Assembly (NCBI GenBank): GCA_001462345.1
Contig: LIUM01000026.1
Coordinates: forward strand, 22,451 to 86,450
DNA: 64,000 nt
Direction of reading: 5' to 3'
Origin: Fibrobacteria bacterium AD312
GTDB taxonomy: Bacteria; Fibrobacterota; Fibrobacteria; Fibrobacterales; Fibrobacteraceae
Numbering within the stretch: position 1 is the first letter of the stretch; the number at the start of each line of letters is the position of its first letter. Shown one piece after another: positions 63,628-64,000 of this stretch. Both the position numbers and the translations under genes were made by a program. The notes under the pieces were generated by a model. That model searched no databases and was not told the DNA's origin. It saw only the letters and a program-made list of their open reading frames with translations.

Positions 63628-64000
63628 GTTTTGTTGTTTTTTTCATTACGATTAAATCAAGCGTTACTAGTATTTACATCAATTCAATATTGTTATTGAT
63701 TGAAATGGTATTTTCATTAAAACTCAATAATACTATTGTTGACGGAAATGATTTTTTTATGAAGTTGAATTCTATATAGTCAATGTCGACGGGAATGTTA
63801 TTACCTCCTCGCTTGGTTGACTTTATTTCGTTTTTTTATGAACATCACTGTGGTTGACGGAAATGGTTTTTTCACTAAAGCTCAATGTTACTATTGTTGA
63901 CGGAAATGGTTTTTTCATTAAACATCATTAATACTGTGGTTGACGGAAATGGTTTTGCTTTCTCGCTCCGTTATATTCCATATAAGAGTCGCTCTAAAGT
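63628..64000. repeat. Degenerate 43-bp tandem repeat array downstream of asnS
   Basis: The gene-free end of the window. GTTGACGGAAATGGTTTT begins at 63853, 63896 and 63939, spaced exactly 43 bp. Related, more diverged copies lie at about 63695 and 63738 (again 43 bp apart), 63785 (GTCGACGGGAATG) and 63816 (GTTGACTTT). The second half of each unit reads about CATTAAA-CTCAATAATACTATT and is less conserved. There are no unique spacers, so it is not a CRISPR array, and no reading frame or terminator for asnS is evident. The array may continue past the window edge, although the last 40 bases no longer match. Confidence 0.8.

Noticed and set aside
63690..63970. CRISPR array
   Set aside because: The 43-bp period is all repeat with no unique spacers, the unit degenerates, and no cas genes are present.

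Overview
This window looks like a chromosomal segment of a member of the Fibrobacterota (Fibrobacter-like), low in GC. The pointers are poly-serine linkers in two secreted proteins (4762-6861, 58883-60175), a pair of DUF5683-like secreted proteins, a Cthe_2159-type carbohydrate-binding lipoprotein, a three-subunit succinate dehydrogenase/fumarate reductase of the Bacteroidetes-like layout, and a Gram-negative outer membrane (TamA/TamB, Wzi-like barrel, LysM and lipoprotein genes). Species cannot be fixed from the sequence alone. I see no IS element, CRISPR array, tRNA or rRNA gene.

Layout. 1-1.2 kb: the N-terminal 300 codons of dnaA on the minus strand and its AT-rich upstream region with one good DnaA box. 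1.2-4.4 kb: minus-strand unknown protein, TrhP-type U32 protein and Wzi-like barrel. 4.8-6.9 kb: surface carbohydrate-binding lipoprotein. 6.9-8.2 kb: citrate synthase. 8.5-21 kb: a nearly gapless minus-strand run which, in transcription order, reads ribE, ribBA, ribH, nusB, a DUF2723 glycosyltransferase-like membrane protein, three family-2 glycosyltransferases, a Trm112-like protein, a TPR/acidic-repeat protein and pilT. 21.2-25.2 kb: sdhCAB and ndk. 25.3-33.7 kb: an envelope-biogenesis block with a parvulin-like lipoprotein divergent from tamB-tamA. 33.7-35.4 kb: ettA. 35.6-45 kb: a plus-strand run with a PrimPol-like/RecA-fold protein, a degenerate m5U-methyltransferase-like protein, a LysM protein, a histidine kinase, its response regulator and a TPR/beta-propeller protein. 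45-50 kb: solute-binding lipoprotein, pssA, two peptidases and ruvC. 50-58 kb: a DnaG-like protein fused to a RecA-like domain, a glycosyltransferase, a Dabb protein, a HAD hydrolase, an SRPBCC-like protein, a UbiD-family decarboxylase and a secreted HEXXH metalloprotease with a C-terminal sorting-like domain. 58-62 kb: the DUF5683-like pair, rpsF-rpsR-rplI and a small barrel protein. 62.3-63.6 kb: asnS, followed to the window end by a degenerating 43-bp tandem repeat.

How the genes work together. The glycosyltransferase cluster can be read as a lipid-linked sugar pathway: a Dpm1-like synthase would supply polyprenyl-phosphate-mannose (or another hexose) to the DUF2723 protein, whose family includes the eukaryotic O-mannosyltransferase TMEM260. 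This is the best candidate for an uncharacterised system. The parvulin/TamBA block would serve outer-membrane protein assembly, and the LysM/kinase/regulator/propeller run looks like an envelope-sensing unit.

The second theme is three proteins that look like nucleic-acid enzymes with altered key residues: a DnaG/RecA fusion with broken TOPRIM and Walker A motifs, a PrimPol-like protein with Gln where I expect the catalytic His, and an RlmD/TrmA-like protein with Ser at the catalytic Cys. A recurring TTATCTTTA-like element lies upstream of at least seven genes and may be part of the local promoter consensus. All family calls come from reading motifs; no database search was run.
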